From Taxillus chinensis (Eukaryota > Streptophyta > Magnoliopsida > Santalales > Loranthaceae), in assembly GCA_023512835.1 (NCBI GenBank), contig CM042086.1, positions 10,789,559 to 10,853,558 of the forward strand: a stretch of 64,000 bases of DNA. Direction: 5' to 3'. Every line of letters begins with the position of its first letter. The first letter of the stretch is position 1. A program made the translations under genes and the position numbers. The notes under the pieces were generated by a model. It did not search any database, was not told the origin of the DNA, and worked only from the letters and a program-made list of their open reading frames with translations. Below are positions 10,591-22,172 of this stretch, one piece after another.

Positions 10591-13500
10591 TCATAATAAT
10601 AATCACAGCTTGAAAAGAAGTTTTCAACTAATGGGAAATTGCAGCAGCTAAAAGGTGAGGGTGGGTTGGGCGACAACGGTACAGTTCAACAAGCCACATA
10701 ACATAATGTGGGAAACACCCGGCCATGCCTTTTAATCTGCAGGATACATTGCTTGACTATGTATTGGATCGACAGGTTTCATGTTGATTTCCCTTGAAAT
10801 GTACAAATGTTTCTTTGAGAATGAATGAAAGCTCCCAGTCCCAGAGGTGCATGCATTTGACCATTTCTAAACTAAAATAAATTCATAAAAAATAGAAATT
10901 ATTTTGTATTGAGGGATATTAAAGTTCAACCTTTTAAACATTAATAACAAAAAAAAGGCCAACTTGGGTTCAAATACAATTGCTGTCAGTTGAACCCTTC
11001 CATCTGAAATTGTGGGCATGACAGCAAAGAAGTTAGAATAATAATCTAGATTCTAGACGTGATAATCAGAATGTTCAAACTAAAACAGAACAGTGTGTCT
11101 GATGGCTAACGGAGCAAAACAGCATATCTGGTGCGGCAACGACAGGAGGGGTGAGGATCGTCCAAGAAGAAGAAGAGACTGAAGCAACGACGATTTGGAT
11201 GGCAACCGTCAAGCGTGGGGTATTGAAAACTATTATTTTTTTTAAAAAATAATATTTAACTAAAGATAGACAAATTTGTCTTTCTTTCCACGAGGAGAAT
11301 GTATTTTTTTAAAATGATTTATTTTTAAAAGTTAAACTCTAATTTTTGATAAAAAATAAATAAATTATAAAATTTAGAAACAAAACACATATCCTAAACA
11401 AAACTTAACTTAGGCTAAAGTTAGTATAGTTATCCTAAACAAATAATTTAATGGATTAAAATTTAATCGATCCCGTATGATTTGCATGTGGACAAGTTAA
11501 TAAATATAATAATTTAATCGATCCGTATTTTTTTATTTAATTTAAATAAATATAATAAGTTAATTTTTATTAAATATTTTTTAAAATTTAAATTTTAAAA
11601 AAAAAATTAATTTTAAAATTTAATTTTAAAATTAATAGATTTAGAGTTTAAATAAATGGCATATGGGTGAATAATAATTTGAAAAAAAATATTTTTAAAA
11701 ACAAATCTGATCTGCACTGAGATTTTGATTGAAAGATGGATCATTCATTGTCCATTGACTCGCACCATTGTTACGACGCCGTGGGATTGCGGCCAAACTA
11801 TCTTTTTATTTTTATTCTGCTACCCTAATACCCAGTTACCCACCCTATGCCTATGATTGCAATTCAATATTCGAGTAATCAGTCAAAGTAGCTTAACAAT
11901 TAATGATTACGCGACTTTGTAAAATTATAATTTATTTAGTCAACAATATCTTATAATTTGATTGATTTATTTATTTTATAATTTAGTAAGTAGACATGAC
12001 CCTTTTAAGCTAAAAGTATTTAAAATAAAACTAATCTATTCTCTATATATTGTATTCTTCTTATAATAATATAATCTATAATTGCTTTATACTTGTAGCT
12101 GCTTATAACAATGTTTAACCATCAGTTATAACCGCCACTACCAAGTAGGTTAACATGGTACGTACTAGCCCAATAGCAGTGCCAACTGCGAATATAAACC
12201 ATATCATATGAATCCTTTTTTAGTTGAACCATGCAAAAAACGTTGTCACACAATCTTGTTCAAATTGGGTCTGTACCATTTTCCATTTTCCATTTTCTTT
12301 GGACATGATACATAGCCCTCGGTTCTGGCAGTGGTATTCTATATATTGCTCTAATGACACTAGCACCCTGCCAGACACGAGTAAGCATATGGGCACATGA
12401 CAGGGTATGGGAAACGACTTCACTTGTGCTCCATAATAGCTCTTATATATATTTACGGCTCGCGCGTCTATGGGTAATGGTCTGTGTCATTTTTTGGAAT
12501 TAGATGGCATCCCAGAAAAGGAGAAATACTTGGCATCTAAAGGGGTGTCATGTTTTTGTGATTTCAACAAGCACCCATTTCCAGTTTTGCTTATTCATCT
12601 TTCTTAGAGGACTACGTGCATGGTTGAATTTTATATTGCATCCCATAAGAGGGTTCTGGGGATGGGTAAGCACATATGGTTGAAATGAACACGATTACAT
12701 AGAGAAAGGGAACACGATTATATAGGAAAGGGTAGATGGGAGATGAGAAGAACGCAGAAATGGCAACTAAAGAAAACCATATGGCGGGCTTGGAATGGCG
12801 ACAACACATGGGTTTCTTTAATTTTCTTTGCATCTGACAGGATTTTTTTAGGCCCTCCCTAAACTTTTTTAACCATTCTATATTATGCAGATCGATAGCT
12901 AATTTGGTACATTCTCCTGCTGACCTATAGTTTTGTTTGTTTCTAAGGGAAATTGAAAAAGAGATGGCCCCTCTAGCTACCTCCATATAAAAATGCCCAA
13001 CTTCACCAACCACCGTAATCTCTCTCAATTTGTTTCTGCATTATGTAGGTGAGCAGAAAGCCCACCACTGTATAGTAAAACAAAAAATGCTTGTCTCCCA
13101 TGATTTTTTCTTTTAGAAAAACTTGCATATTTATGACAAGTTAAATATTATATATATAATTATTTTAATTTTAAAGTACAAGTTAAATCTTTCGTCTATG
13201 CGGTAAGTCATCAAAATTACTTTATTAAGTGAGTTTTTTTAGTAAATTTTACTAAAAAAAATAATTTAATTGTTGAGACTTTAAGTTTTTTATCATAGAT
13301 TACGAGCTATCTTATTAGGCTTTTGAAGTGCACACTTTAACTAACATGAAACAATTAATTTAAAATTTCATGACAAAATAATAATAATAATAATATACAG
13401 TACAAACAATGACATTAATTAAAAATTTCATGACACACAGTACTCCATTTAACTCCTTTTCCCCTTCATAATTCTAGTATCCAACTAAGATTTATACATA

Positions 13501-14696
13501 ATTTGGATTTTTTTCCAACAAATATTGCAAAGCAATAGTAAGACAGTTGATCTCAAACTGTGTGAGGATGAAGACAGCAGCACAGCAGTAAAAAAAAAAA
13601 AAAACCAAAAGTCAACCATTAACAGAAAAACTCTTTAAGCTAATAATGAAAGCCTGTAATAACGGAAGCGGCTTTACTGAAAATTAATTTTGTCAACCGT
13701 TTCCTGTTTGTTTCTAGTTGAAGTCAATTCCCACCCCAATGATACGTGCCCAAGTTTGTTTTCAACCTATTAGACCAAACAAAAAAAGAAAACGTTTCCC
13801 CTAAATTTATCTGATAGACCAAAATTTAGGTGTTAAATTCTCTGCACCCGAATTGAAATAGCAAGTAGTTGCAAATTGAACAAATTGTGATAACGTCGTA
13901 GGATAAGATACAGCATCTGTTTTATATATATGACTGAAATTTTTTAATGGCGAGTGATGATCAAGTACATTGACTTTTGTGTACATTGGAATGTGTATCA
14001 GAGGGAGTGGATTGGTAGCATCACCATACTATCAATGTAACTTTTTCTCTGCCCATGTGGTTGTTGGTTGTTAAGAGTCATCACATTCTGGTCAATTGGA
14101 ATTGAGTTATAACCATCAACTTGGAATTTAAATTATATGTGCAACTATATATTGGCTAAACTAGCTTTACGTGAAATTATATGCAAATGATCTGATGCAT
14201 CTAAAAATAGTTGGCCACTCAAAATCAATCACTGGCCCCACAATGGCTTCCCAATTGTGTTCAATCGTGGCTGAGAGATTTTGTTCGTACGCATGGTAGA
14301 GAAGATCAATGGCTGTAACCAAATGGACTATAGAGAGGCCGAGAGTAGGGGTTCCTTATTCTTCAATTATTAGGGGAAGACAAAAGAGAGATGATAGAGC
14401 CGCATGAGATGACAATTGTCCAAAGACATGGTCCGAGACTATTTACTATGAGCAAATTATTCAAGGCATGCTTTTAGTCATAATAATAACTACATAACTT
14501 TTTTCTTATAGAAAGAGGTGCAACGTAAGAAATTGTTTTTGACAATGTTATTTAAAACCACAAATGTCAAACCATCTCTCTCGCTCTCTCTACCCACTGA
14601 CCCACGCCCAGATTCCCAAATATATGAGCTGATTTTATTAATAGATAACTGCTGCCCTGTTAAGGAAGGCTCTACAAGAACTGACCAACGACCACT

Positions 14697-14709
14697 CTTT
14701 TTATATCAG
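14697..14709 (+). promoter_or_regulatory. Probable TATA box of the VUP-like gene
   Basis: The string TTTTTATATCAG lies 54 to 66 bases before the ATG at 14763, a plausible spacing for a plant TATA box with a short leader. A CT-rich patch (CTCTCTCGCTCTCTC) lies about 120 bases further upstream. Confidence 0.4.
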
Positions 14710-14762
14710 CAGTTTCTCTCCCATTGCTTTTCGTTGCTCTTAGCACATGCAAAAATATAAAC

Positions 14763-15311
14763 ATGGATAATTCCATAAATTCAATGAGTGAAGCCCTCTC
14801 CGAAGAACCCAAAATTGCTTCCCTTGATGATCCTCAGGAGAGTGGCTGGACCATCTACTTCGAAGAATTTTTAAGCAAAAGCAAAGAAAAGCACAGCAGT
14901 TCCAAGAATGATATGGGGAGTTCTTCTTTGGTCTCAGATGCCACTTCCTCTGCTGCTAAGAAGCTCACGGGTAAAGCATTAGCCACCAACTTCTCTTTGG
15001 GTGAAAGCTGGCTGCATCTGGCGCAGCAGCGCTTTTGTTCGGAGAAGAGGAAAGCCGGAGGGGCATGGGTTGAGGAGGATGCGTTTTCGGATACTGCTAG
15101 CTCTCCTGTCAGGAGTCCTAAGGTGAAGTATGAAACAAACCAACTTAATCAGCTTCATAAATGTCGAATCACTGAAAAAGTGGCTGAATTTTTTACCCTT
15201 GGCTGTGATGTGAGCCAGTTGAAGAAAGAATGCCTCCACCATCCTGAGGTGATGGTTCCAATCTTTTTTATTATCCTTGTATGTGTTTTTACTTGTTCCA
15301 CGGCACCCTGA
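14763..15311 (+). CDS. Vascular-related unknown protein-like (VUP family)
   Basis: A single open frame of 182 residues. The N-terminal third carries the family hallmark ESGWTIYFEEF (residues about 26-36), then a serine-rich SSLVSDATSSAAKK segment and, near residues 108-120, DAFSDTASSPVRSPKV. In Arabidopsis VUP1 these are an SGW-x-Y-x-EDF block, a SVLSDAAS.A.K block and a DTASSPV.SPKV block. The family is plant-specific, expressed in vascular tissue, and VUP1 affects growth when overexpressed; biochemical function is unknown. The Arg/Lys patch before the acidic DTASSP motif suggests a nuclear protein. I chose the second ATG (14763) because the family starts just before the acidic N-terminus; an upstream in-frame ATG at 14724 precedes sequence resembling leader. 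The C-terminal 40 residues, including a hydrophobic MVPIFFIILVCVF run, do not resemble the usual family end (LKKRGLCLVPLSM), so the end may be altered, or an intron may start near 15247 (GAG/GTGATG). Confidence 0.75.
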   Translation: MDNSINSMSEALSEEPKIASLDDPQESGWTIYFEEFLSKSKEKHSSSKNDMGSSSLVSDATSSAAKKLTGKALATNFSLGESWLHLAQQRFCSEKRKAGGAWVEEDAFSDTASSPVRSPKVKYETNQLNQLHKCRITEKVAEFFTLGCDVSQLKKECLHHPEVMVPIFFIILVCVFTCSTAP

Positions 15312-15743
15312 TCTCCACCATTCCTTTGGTTTTTTTTTTTTTTTTTTGAGGGTGTTGTGGATTGTTGTGGTGCTTTCAGGGCAAATGGGAAAAGGCAGAG
15401 ACAAATGGGAAAAGGGCAAATGGGTTGGTTCAAAGGCAGAGACAGTGACGGCTAGTGTACATGAGATGAATTTTGGCTCAATCCAAAACCAAAACAAATT
15501 GAATCGCTTCATTAGGTCTTTAAATTCAATATTTGATCGGTTCCAGTTTGGTCTGTGAAGGGCAATTTTTGTCTTAGGTTGATAATAATTAATAAGTTGG
15601 TGATATATATATAATACTAAGAAGGGAGGCTGATGCCATTTGATGAAGGAGATATATATGACTTGTGTACACATACGAATAAAGTTGTATTACTTTTCCG
15701 TTTGAGAAAGTGTCCAAAAAAGAGCAAACATCAAATAATATCT
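15312..15743. other. 3' flank of the VUP-like gene and spacer to the tRNA
   Basis: It contains a T16 run at 15331-15348, a short repeated phrase (GGCAAATGGGAAAAGG near 15379 and 15403) and AT-rich sequence. No other gene is seen. An A6 run at 15715-15722 serves as the pol III terminator of the minus-strand tRNA. Confidence 0.45.
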
Positions 15744-15814
15744 TGCGCATCCGGGGAATCGAACCCCGGTCAGTACCGTGGGAGGGTACTATGATACCAC
15801 TACACTAGATGCGC
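15744..15814 (-). tRNA. tRNA-Gly, anticodon CCC
   Basis: The minus strand folds into a 71-nt cloverleaf. The acceptor stem is GCGCATC pairing with GATGCGC, with A as discriminator. The D arm carries the A box (AGTGTAGTGGTA), and the anticodon stem GTACC/GGTAC encloses the loop CTCCCAC with anticodon CCC. The T arm CCGGG.TTCGATT.CCCGG carries the B box GGTTCGATTCC. Anticodon CCC reads GGG glycine codons. A run of T on the minus strand (15715-15722, about 22 bases downstream) provides the pol III terminator. No intron. The gene lies in the 0.9 kb between the VUP-like gene and eIF1, in the opposite direction. Confidence 0.96.
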
Positions 15815-16250
15815 TAGCGGTCAAAAGCAAATTATGTTTTATTTTTAACTTAAACTAAAGTTTCATTTTTTTTAACGTACATTTGTTTGAACTCTGAGTT
15901 GAGATTTGAGAATGAGAGCTGCTTCGTCGGACGCTTTGATGTCAATAAATATTAATATTAAAAAGAATTAAATTCAGATAGCTATTAAAGTTATTATTTA
16001 AGAAATATTAATATCAATAATATTAATAATTAAAAATATTAATGCAAACAAGTGATCTGTTAAATCAAACTTTGGTTTTTTGATGTTTCATGTAAATCTA
16101 CTCTAGTAAACAAACTAATTTTTTTCTTTTAACAAAAAGGGGAAAAAAACCCAAAATGAATTTTTTTTTATTTTTAAAAAATCGAATGTACAAATAATAA
16201 AAATTAACTATTTTGTGTAAAAAAAAAGAAAAAAAAAAAAAAAATGATTT
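15815..16250. other. Promoter region of eIF1
   Basis: AT-rich spacer between the tRNA and the first eIF1 exon, with several A tracts just upstream of the leader. It is the likely eIF1 promoter, and its AT-rich first part also contains the tRNA upstream region. No clear TATA box was assigned. Confidence 0.35.
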
Positions 16251-16254
16251 AAAA

Positions 16255-18437
16255 GCCTAGATCTGGTCTTGAGTAGCTTCTCTCTTCCGGCATCACCAGA
16301 TTGCTCAGGCGACCGACCGACCGACATTAGGGTTTCTCGATCTCTCTCGCGAGTCCGGCCGATAATAGAAAGCAGATCGAAGCTCTAATCTTCGGTTTCG
16401 GGTGATTCCTCTTCTCGTCTCCAAATCCCATGTCTTTTTTTCCCCCGTTCCTCTGATTCGAAGCTTCTTTCGATTGACATGCATCATATGTACCTGTCTT
16501 GTTTTCTAATCGCCTTTCGTTTTAATTGTATTGTTTATTGTTTTTAGTTGTTTCTGGAATTCTGTCTCTTGTATAATAATCGAAAAGCTACAAATTCTGT
16601 ATTCATTCTCTCTCTCCACTTTTGATTTTGTTTATTTTGTGTTTTGAAGACTGATATATGGAACTGTGGTTTGTTTGTGGATTATTGATTTCGTTGAATG
16701 CTCAATAAGATTTATGAGGCAGAAACATATGTGAATTTTGTTTTTCTGGAAAATAAAAATAAAATGTTGTTATTATTAATTTTCGTATCTTAATCGAAGA
16801 ATATGTTTTATAGATTTGATTATTTTCTACTTCCCCTCTCCTCTCTTTTGCAGTGACATAAAATTGTTTTTATCTAAATGTTTTCCGAATGGGTTCATTC
16901 TTTTTCTGAAACAAACATAAATTTTGTATGCGACTCATGAATCAATTTGTTTGGTAATTTGTATAGGTGCATGTTGTGTTTTCTTTGAGCTTTTTTTCCC
17001 CTCTTGTCATGCTTTTTAGGATTTGTTTGTTTCTGGTTTTTTTTAGCCTGTTATCATGCATTCTTTGCATGTTTATTTGGGTGGAAATAAAATATGTTTC
17101 TAATGTTCAGGTGTTTGTTACTCTTATAAGTAGACAAATAAGACATTACTACGTTAAATTGAATACTTGTATATAGAATTTGCGTTAGGCCTAAGTCATC
17201 ATGCTTAAGTTAAGCCCAAACTCTTATTAACAAATACTTTCAACACTCCCTTAAGTTGAAGCTTATAGACAGGCTTCACGTTGTTACAAGATTTGGCCCA
17301 TTACATAATATAAATCACATTTCCCTGGTTTCTATGCAATTTGGATTTGATATATAAATATATTTGTTTATGGCGCTTCCCAAGAACAGTGACTTTTTCC
17401 CCTTCAAAATATTCTTCACTTCCATGTACAAATGGGATTCTTCCCAATATGTAGTAGTCTGTTACCATTTACCAATCAAATGCAACTACAATGAGGTCCA
17501 ACCATAGTTAAAAAATTCAAGCGCACCCAAAGTCTTGGAGGGTCTTGAGGCTTAAGCACAAAGTGCAAGGCGAAAGTGCATGCCTTATAGAAGCAAAGCA
17601 CTTTACATTTAAACTATATATATGTACCACAAATAATTTACAATTTATTCATATACTAAAATAAAAGATTTGTATCAATATAATTTCTACTATTAGTCAT
17701 TCTTAAAAATTAAATTAAGCAGTCCATTCTTTAAATTCATACTAGTTCATAAGCTTCAATGTAGTCTTATATTAAAAAATAATAATATTAACTTAAGCAA
17801 AATACCTGAATTACTTATGATCTGTTTGAACTTTGACACATCTACTCCTGGGAAACACACACACACACACACATATAGAGGTAGATGATACATAACAGAA
17901 CTTTAGTTTATTTTTTAAATGGATGTACATACATTTGAACAAAAATTTAGGAGACATACTTTTACCAGTTAAAGCAAAAGTATTAGACTGAAAAATGCTC
18001 ACGAACACACAAAAAACAAAACAATTTAATAATTTAAAAAACTAACGCAGAGTAAACAAAAGAAAGCCTCCGGGGGGTTGAGGACAACATAGACAAATCT
18101 TATTCAGTGGATTTCTATGTGAGGCATATAAAAACATGGAAGAAAAAAAAGTGCTATTCAACTGTCTAAATGGGCAGTTAAGATTTACATTGCATGTTCT
18201 TGTCTCATTTTTTGATACAATTAGGTACGTGAGTGTTCTGCCCCTCCCAAAAAAAAGTGTATGCGAGTGGTCAGATGATGGACCTTGTATTGTGGTATTT
18301 GCATCTTCGAACATGTAAACATAAACCAAAGCCTAACATCTCACGTTTCTGGTCGATACTGTTTGTAGATGCTTTCTACTGTTTTGATCTGATTTTGTTT
18401 AGACTAATCTGATTCATTGTTTTTCCCTTTAATCCAG
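16255..18437 (+). other. eIF1 5' leader exon and 2-kb leader intron
   Basis: A GC-richer, CT-rich leader at about 16255-16400 is followed by sequence typical of a plant leader intron. The intron ends at the acceptor AATCCAG at 18431-18437, 49 bases before the ATG. The exact donor is uncertain, with candidates near 16391. Leader introns of this kind commonly raise expression in plant housekeeping genes. The intron carries a possible insertion relic at about 17160-17800 (see findings) and a (CA)n tract at 17856-17873. Confidence 0.6.
16327..16335 (-). promoter_or_regulatory. Telo-box in the eIF1 leader
   Basis: TTAGGGTTT, the reverse complement of the plant telo-box AAACCCTAA, lies in the eIF1 first-exon region. 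Telo-boxes are characteristic of plant genes for the translation machinery and cycling cells. A short CGAC tetranucleotide repeat lies immediately before it (16311-16325). Confidence 0.55.
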
Positions 18438-18485
18438 GTCTGAGCAGTCTGTGTTGCGAGGTTCCTTCATACTCAGCCAAATTTC

Positions 18486-19294
18486 ATGTCAGAGTTAGAC
18501 GCCCAGATTCCTGCTGCTTTTGGTAAGCCTTTCATTTTTAAACAACAAATGTTGTAATGGTTATTTATAAAAGGGTCATCTGCTGTTTTTTTGCATTTTG
18601 TATAATTGTTTGTAATATGATGAGTAATTTTGGATCCATATCTAGTGTCTGTCAACTTTGGTGAAATACTTCCGGGTGCTAATCATGGCCCTTGGATCTG
18701 ACTTTATGGTGTGTTAGATCCCTTTGCTGATGCAAATGCTGAGGACTCAGGTGCTGGGTCAAAAGAGTATGTGCATATTCGTATACAGCAGCGGAATGGG
18801 AGGAAAAGCTTGACCACTGTGCAGGGTCTAAAAAAGGAATTCAGCTATAACAAGATATTAAAGGACCTCAAGAAGGAGTTTTGTTGCAATGGTACAGTCG
18901 TCCAGGACCCAGAACTAGGCCAGGTATACAATGATTCATTCTTTGTTCTTTTTACCCTGACTAATGACCCTTCTCAATCTATATGGAGCCAAATATGTGG
19001 TTTTCTGTTTATGGTGTTGTGTGCTGTATTGAATGTTTAATGTCGTTTCTGTGTAGGTTATCCAGCTCCAGGGCGATCAACGAAAGAATGCATCTACCTT
19101 TCTTGTTCAGGTGAGTGTCTGCTTTTATTAGCTAGTGTATGTTGTCTGAAAATATATGTTTAGATTCATTTGCTGAATTTTGATATTGCATATGCACATG
19201 GATTTCTGGTTTGAGGTTTCTGATCTTTTCTTTGAAAAAAAAATGGCAGGCTGGCATTGTGAAGAAGGAACACATCAAGATTCACGGTTTCTGA
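18486..19294 (+). CDS. SUI1: Translation initiation factor eIF1 (SUI1 homologue)
   Basis: Coding exons 18486-18522, 18718-18923, 19057-19110 and 19250-19294 join to 113 residues, the exact usual length of plant eIF1. The protein binds the 40S subunit near the P site and enforces start-codon fidelity during scanning. Visible family sequence: MSELDAQIPAAFDPFADANAE at the N-terminus; the SUI1 domain with YVHIRIQQRNGRKSLTTVQGL; then KKEFCCNGTVV.DPELGQVIQLQGDQR, and the tail VKKEHIKIHGF. The basic QQRNGRK loop and the NGTV turn, both tied to ribosome contact, are intact. All splice sites are GT-AG and phases agree. The mRNA has a spliced leader and a telo-box, matching the constitutive, growth-linked expression expected of translation factors. 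Confidence 0.97.
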
Positions 19295-20935
19295 GTTACA
19301 GCATATTGCTTTTGGAAATCAGTTTCTTTTGCCAATGCAGAAGCAGAACATGCTTTCTGAACACTAGGATATGTTGCTTTAATGTTTGTGTCCAGACATT
19401 AAGTGTGCTTGAAGTGTTGGTATTGTTTCTTGCATCTTTCTTTTACTCGATGTGTGTGAGATGATTGTGGGATTTATGAACGATTCGACTTCTATGGACA
19501 TGAGTGTTTACTATGAGAGTGAGGTGTTTGGTTGGCTGTTGCAACTCTACTATTTCAATCTTTTGTACTTGTTGGATGCCTCATTTGCCTCTCCATTTCT
19601 GTTTTACTCAGCTTCCGACAGTTGCTACCGTGTATGGTGATTCCATATTATGGGCCTTCTTTTCGTGCCTTTTTAAGATGAGGGGGAAGGATTACCCTCC
19701 TTCACCTTCAAGATACCGGAGACCACAGAGTTAGAGCAGAGGAAAGGGAGGGCTTTTCACTACTGTTTTCTGGCTCTCTGGCCTTGTTATGAAATCATAA
19801 TCTAATTTCCATGTAATTGCAGATAGAATGTATACAGTATAAAAACTCCTGCGTCTTGAGCACCAAACTTATCATCAACGAAACCTAGAGTTTATTCATC
19901 TTTCATGTATAAAATCAAAAATATAGTGACAATAAGTAGCTTATGCAATTTAGAAGCTTAGTATTTGTGTATATACAAAAATAATATCTATTCGTTCTTT
20001 AACCAACTGACATAACAAAAATTAAAATAATTAACAGAATATTATTTAAGTATTTGATTTTAATAAATCGTTAGATTATTATTATATATTATTAAATAAT
20101 CGTTGCTATATATGTATATTTAAAAATTTTAAATTGTTTATATGTTGAAGTTAGCAAAGTTGTATAAATGATAAGAATTTTATGAATAGCAGAAATAAAA
20201 TGGTAAAAAGTTAAATGGGTAATGATCAAAGGTAAAAGTAAAAGAAATAGAAAAAGTGAAGTATAAAGGGTACAATACAATCATTTATTTATGATATTAT
20301 CATTGGGTTTTCATATAAATTGGCATTCATACTTTAAGTCATTTTATTCCGAAAACACAAAAACAAAAACAATAACACGCCACTTGGGTTAAAGGAAACT
20401 ATAATAAGAGATATATGGTCCGCATTTATGACATTATAATCTATGATTGTTTAATTAAATAAAAACAATGTAATTTTAAAATTATAACCGATTCTCTTCC
20501 CGAATAACTGCTAGCTATTTGAATATGTTTCTTTTTTTCCTTATTTTCCCTCTTATTGCATATATGCTATCCGAAGATATTGGTAGTGTGAAACAACAAA
20601 CATGTATGACATGCAACGTTTATTTTCAAAAAAAAAAAAAACGGGTATAAAATGAATATGTTTGATTGTATAGATATTTTCAGCATCATTAATTTTGTTA
20701 CATTTGGAAAAGTTGATTGCATGTGAAATACATTAGCCTGTGGTTCCCAATTTTCTTTTAATATATGTTTGTATAAATAATTAGTTAAAACGTGTAAAAA
20801 AAATTGTTAAATGTGTTTAGAAATAATCATAGATACATTACATGATCCGATTGCAAGGACAAGGAGTGATTAAAGTCGTGTAAGAATTCCGTACAATCCG
20901 GCGTCGGCTTGTTTGGTGTATCATGGTGACATTGT
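19295..20935. other. eIF1 3' UTR and intergenic spacer
   Basis: The first 500 to 600 bases are probably eIF1 3' UTR, because they are T-rich and lack family-like frames. From about 19870 the sequence is AT-rich spacer with short poly(A) tracts. No gene was found. Confidence 0.45.
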
Positions 20936-21109
20936 GTGTGTGTCGCCATGTTTTATATGGGCTATTACAGACGGCGCCGTTTTGTCAAACTTGTTGAGTC
21001 CGCACTCTGCTCTGCATTGAGGGTGCCGTGCCGCCGCGGCTTCAGCAATCGCTACAAAACGGCAGTTGTCGTTGCGCTGCGGGCGGAGGTAATCCTAAAT
21101 CCCACCTTT

Positions 21110-21163
21110 TTCTTCTTCTTCTTCTTCTTCTTCTTCTTCTTCTTCTTCAACAACAACAACAAC
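21110..21163. repeat. (TTC)n followed by (CAA)n compound microsatellite
   Basis: About twelve TTC units run directly into five CAA units. The repeat lies in the presumed DDRGK1 leader/promoter, where CT-rich tracts are common in plants. Confidence 0.85.
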
Positions 21164-21193
21164 AGCAATTGAATTGCTCTTCAAAAATTTCAA

Positions 21194-21202
21194 AAACCCT
21201 AA
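21194..21202 (+). promoter_or_regulatory. Telo-box upstream of DDRGK1
   Basis: AAACCCTAA on the coding strand, about 260 bases before the DDRGK1 ATG and just after the TTC/CAA microsatellite. In plants this element is frequent near transcription starts of growth-related genes. Confidence 0.5.
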
Positions 21203-21462
21203 ACGCCTCAAATCACACCCACGCACACCCTTCTTTGTCTCCCGCTTCGGTGCTATCGTGATCTGGTTTTTAACAGCATTTGATTACATAATTTGCTTTT
21301 GTCCTTTGTTGCTGTTCTGTTGTTGCCCTCGTCGTCGTTTATTAATTCATGCAAGAAATGTTGTACTTTGATTTTTTCTTTTACTTATTATTATTATTAT
21401 TATTATTCTGGGGTGGGGGTGGGGGTGGCACTGCCAGGTGAGGTGAAGACTTTTGTTGGAAG

Positions 21463-22140
21463 ATGGAGGAGCTTTTTGTGGCTCTTCTTTCCATGCTTCT
21501 TATTGTTGTTTTGATACCCCTCTATTTGTGGAAACGCCGTGTTGATTCTCGGTGTGGTCTTGAGGAGCATGAAGAACAAAATCAGGTAAGTATTGGATTA
21601 ATTCAATTTTATGTTCTTCAGATACTAACTAAATCACTATGCTGGATTCTACTACTACTACTCTTTTTATTTTATTTTTCTTTTCTGGGTAGTAGAATAG
21701 AATGTATAAATCTCTAAAACAATGAAACTTCAGTCTTTAAACTTATGATATATTATTTTGAATTTTAGGAGGCCCCGCGAAGGGAGAATGTGGTACGAGC
21801 CAGTGGTACACGCAGGATGCGCCGCAGACCAGCTGCTGCTGCTAGCACATCATCTGCAGCTCCACCAACATCTTTAGATGGTGGGTATTTTTCCAATTAG
21901 AATATTTTATTTTATTTTATTTAAATGCTGGCGTCCTCCATTGTTCATGAATCATATTGCTTCTCCACGCTATCAGACCCCTTCCTGATGTGTTTTTGAT
22001 TTCTGATGCATTTAAGTACTCTTCAGAATTGTGGTTGTTTAGGGGATTTATTTTTTTGTTTATAAATACTAATTTGAAACACCAAAAGTGCGGGCGAGTT
22101 TGTTAGTTTATTTCTATCATTTTTGAACTGTTTATAAACA

Positions 22141-22172
<32 letters not shown>

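Larger units (their letters stand above)
9258..14500. other. Long gene-poor intergenic stretch
   Basis: About 5.2 kb without a recognisable gene. It holds a (GCAGTA)n run at 9778-9808, an (AAT)n run at 10568-10590, poly(A) tracts, and two near-identical copies of a 20-base phrase (TTAATT.AAAATTTCATGACA) near 13355 and 13415. The longest open frame (12612-13028, minus, 138 codons) has no domain I recognise and carries no family signature. Confidence 0.5.

Noticed and set aside
11220..11700. AT-rich palindromic stretches as a possible MITE
   Set aside because: Inverse matches are only the result of A/T composition; no terminal repeats or target duplication found.
12612..13028. A 138-codon minus-strand frame in the gene-poor region
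   Set aside because: No recognisable domain, odd composition (Cys/Phe/Tyr-rich tail), no promoter or splice context.
14979..15674. A 231-codon minus-strand frame opposite the VUP-like gene
   Set aside because: It overlaps a recognised gene antisense, contains a lysine run from the T16 tract, and shows no domain.
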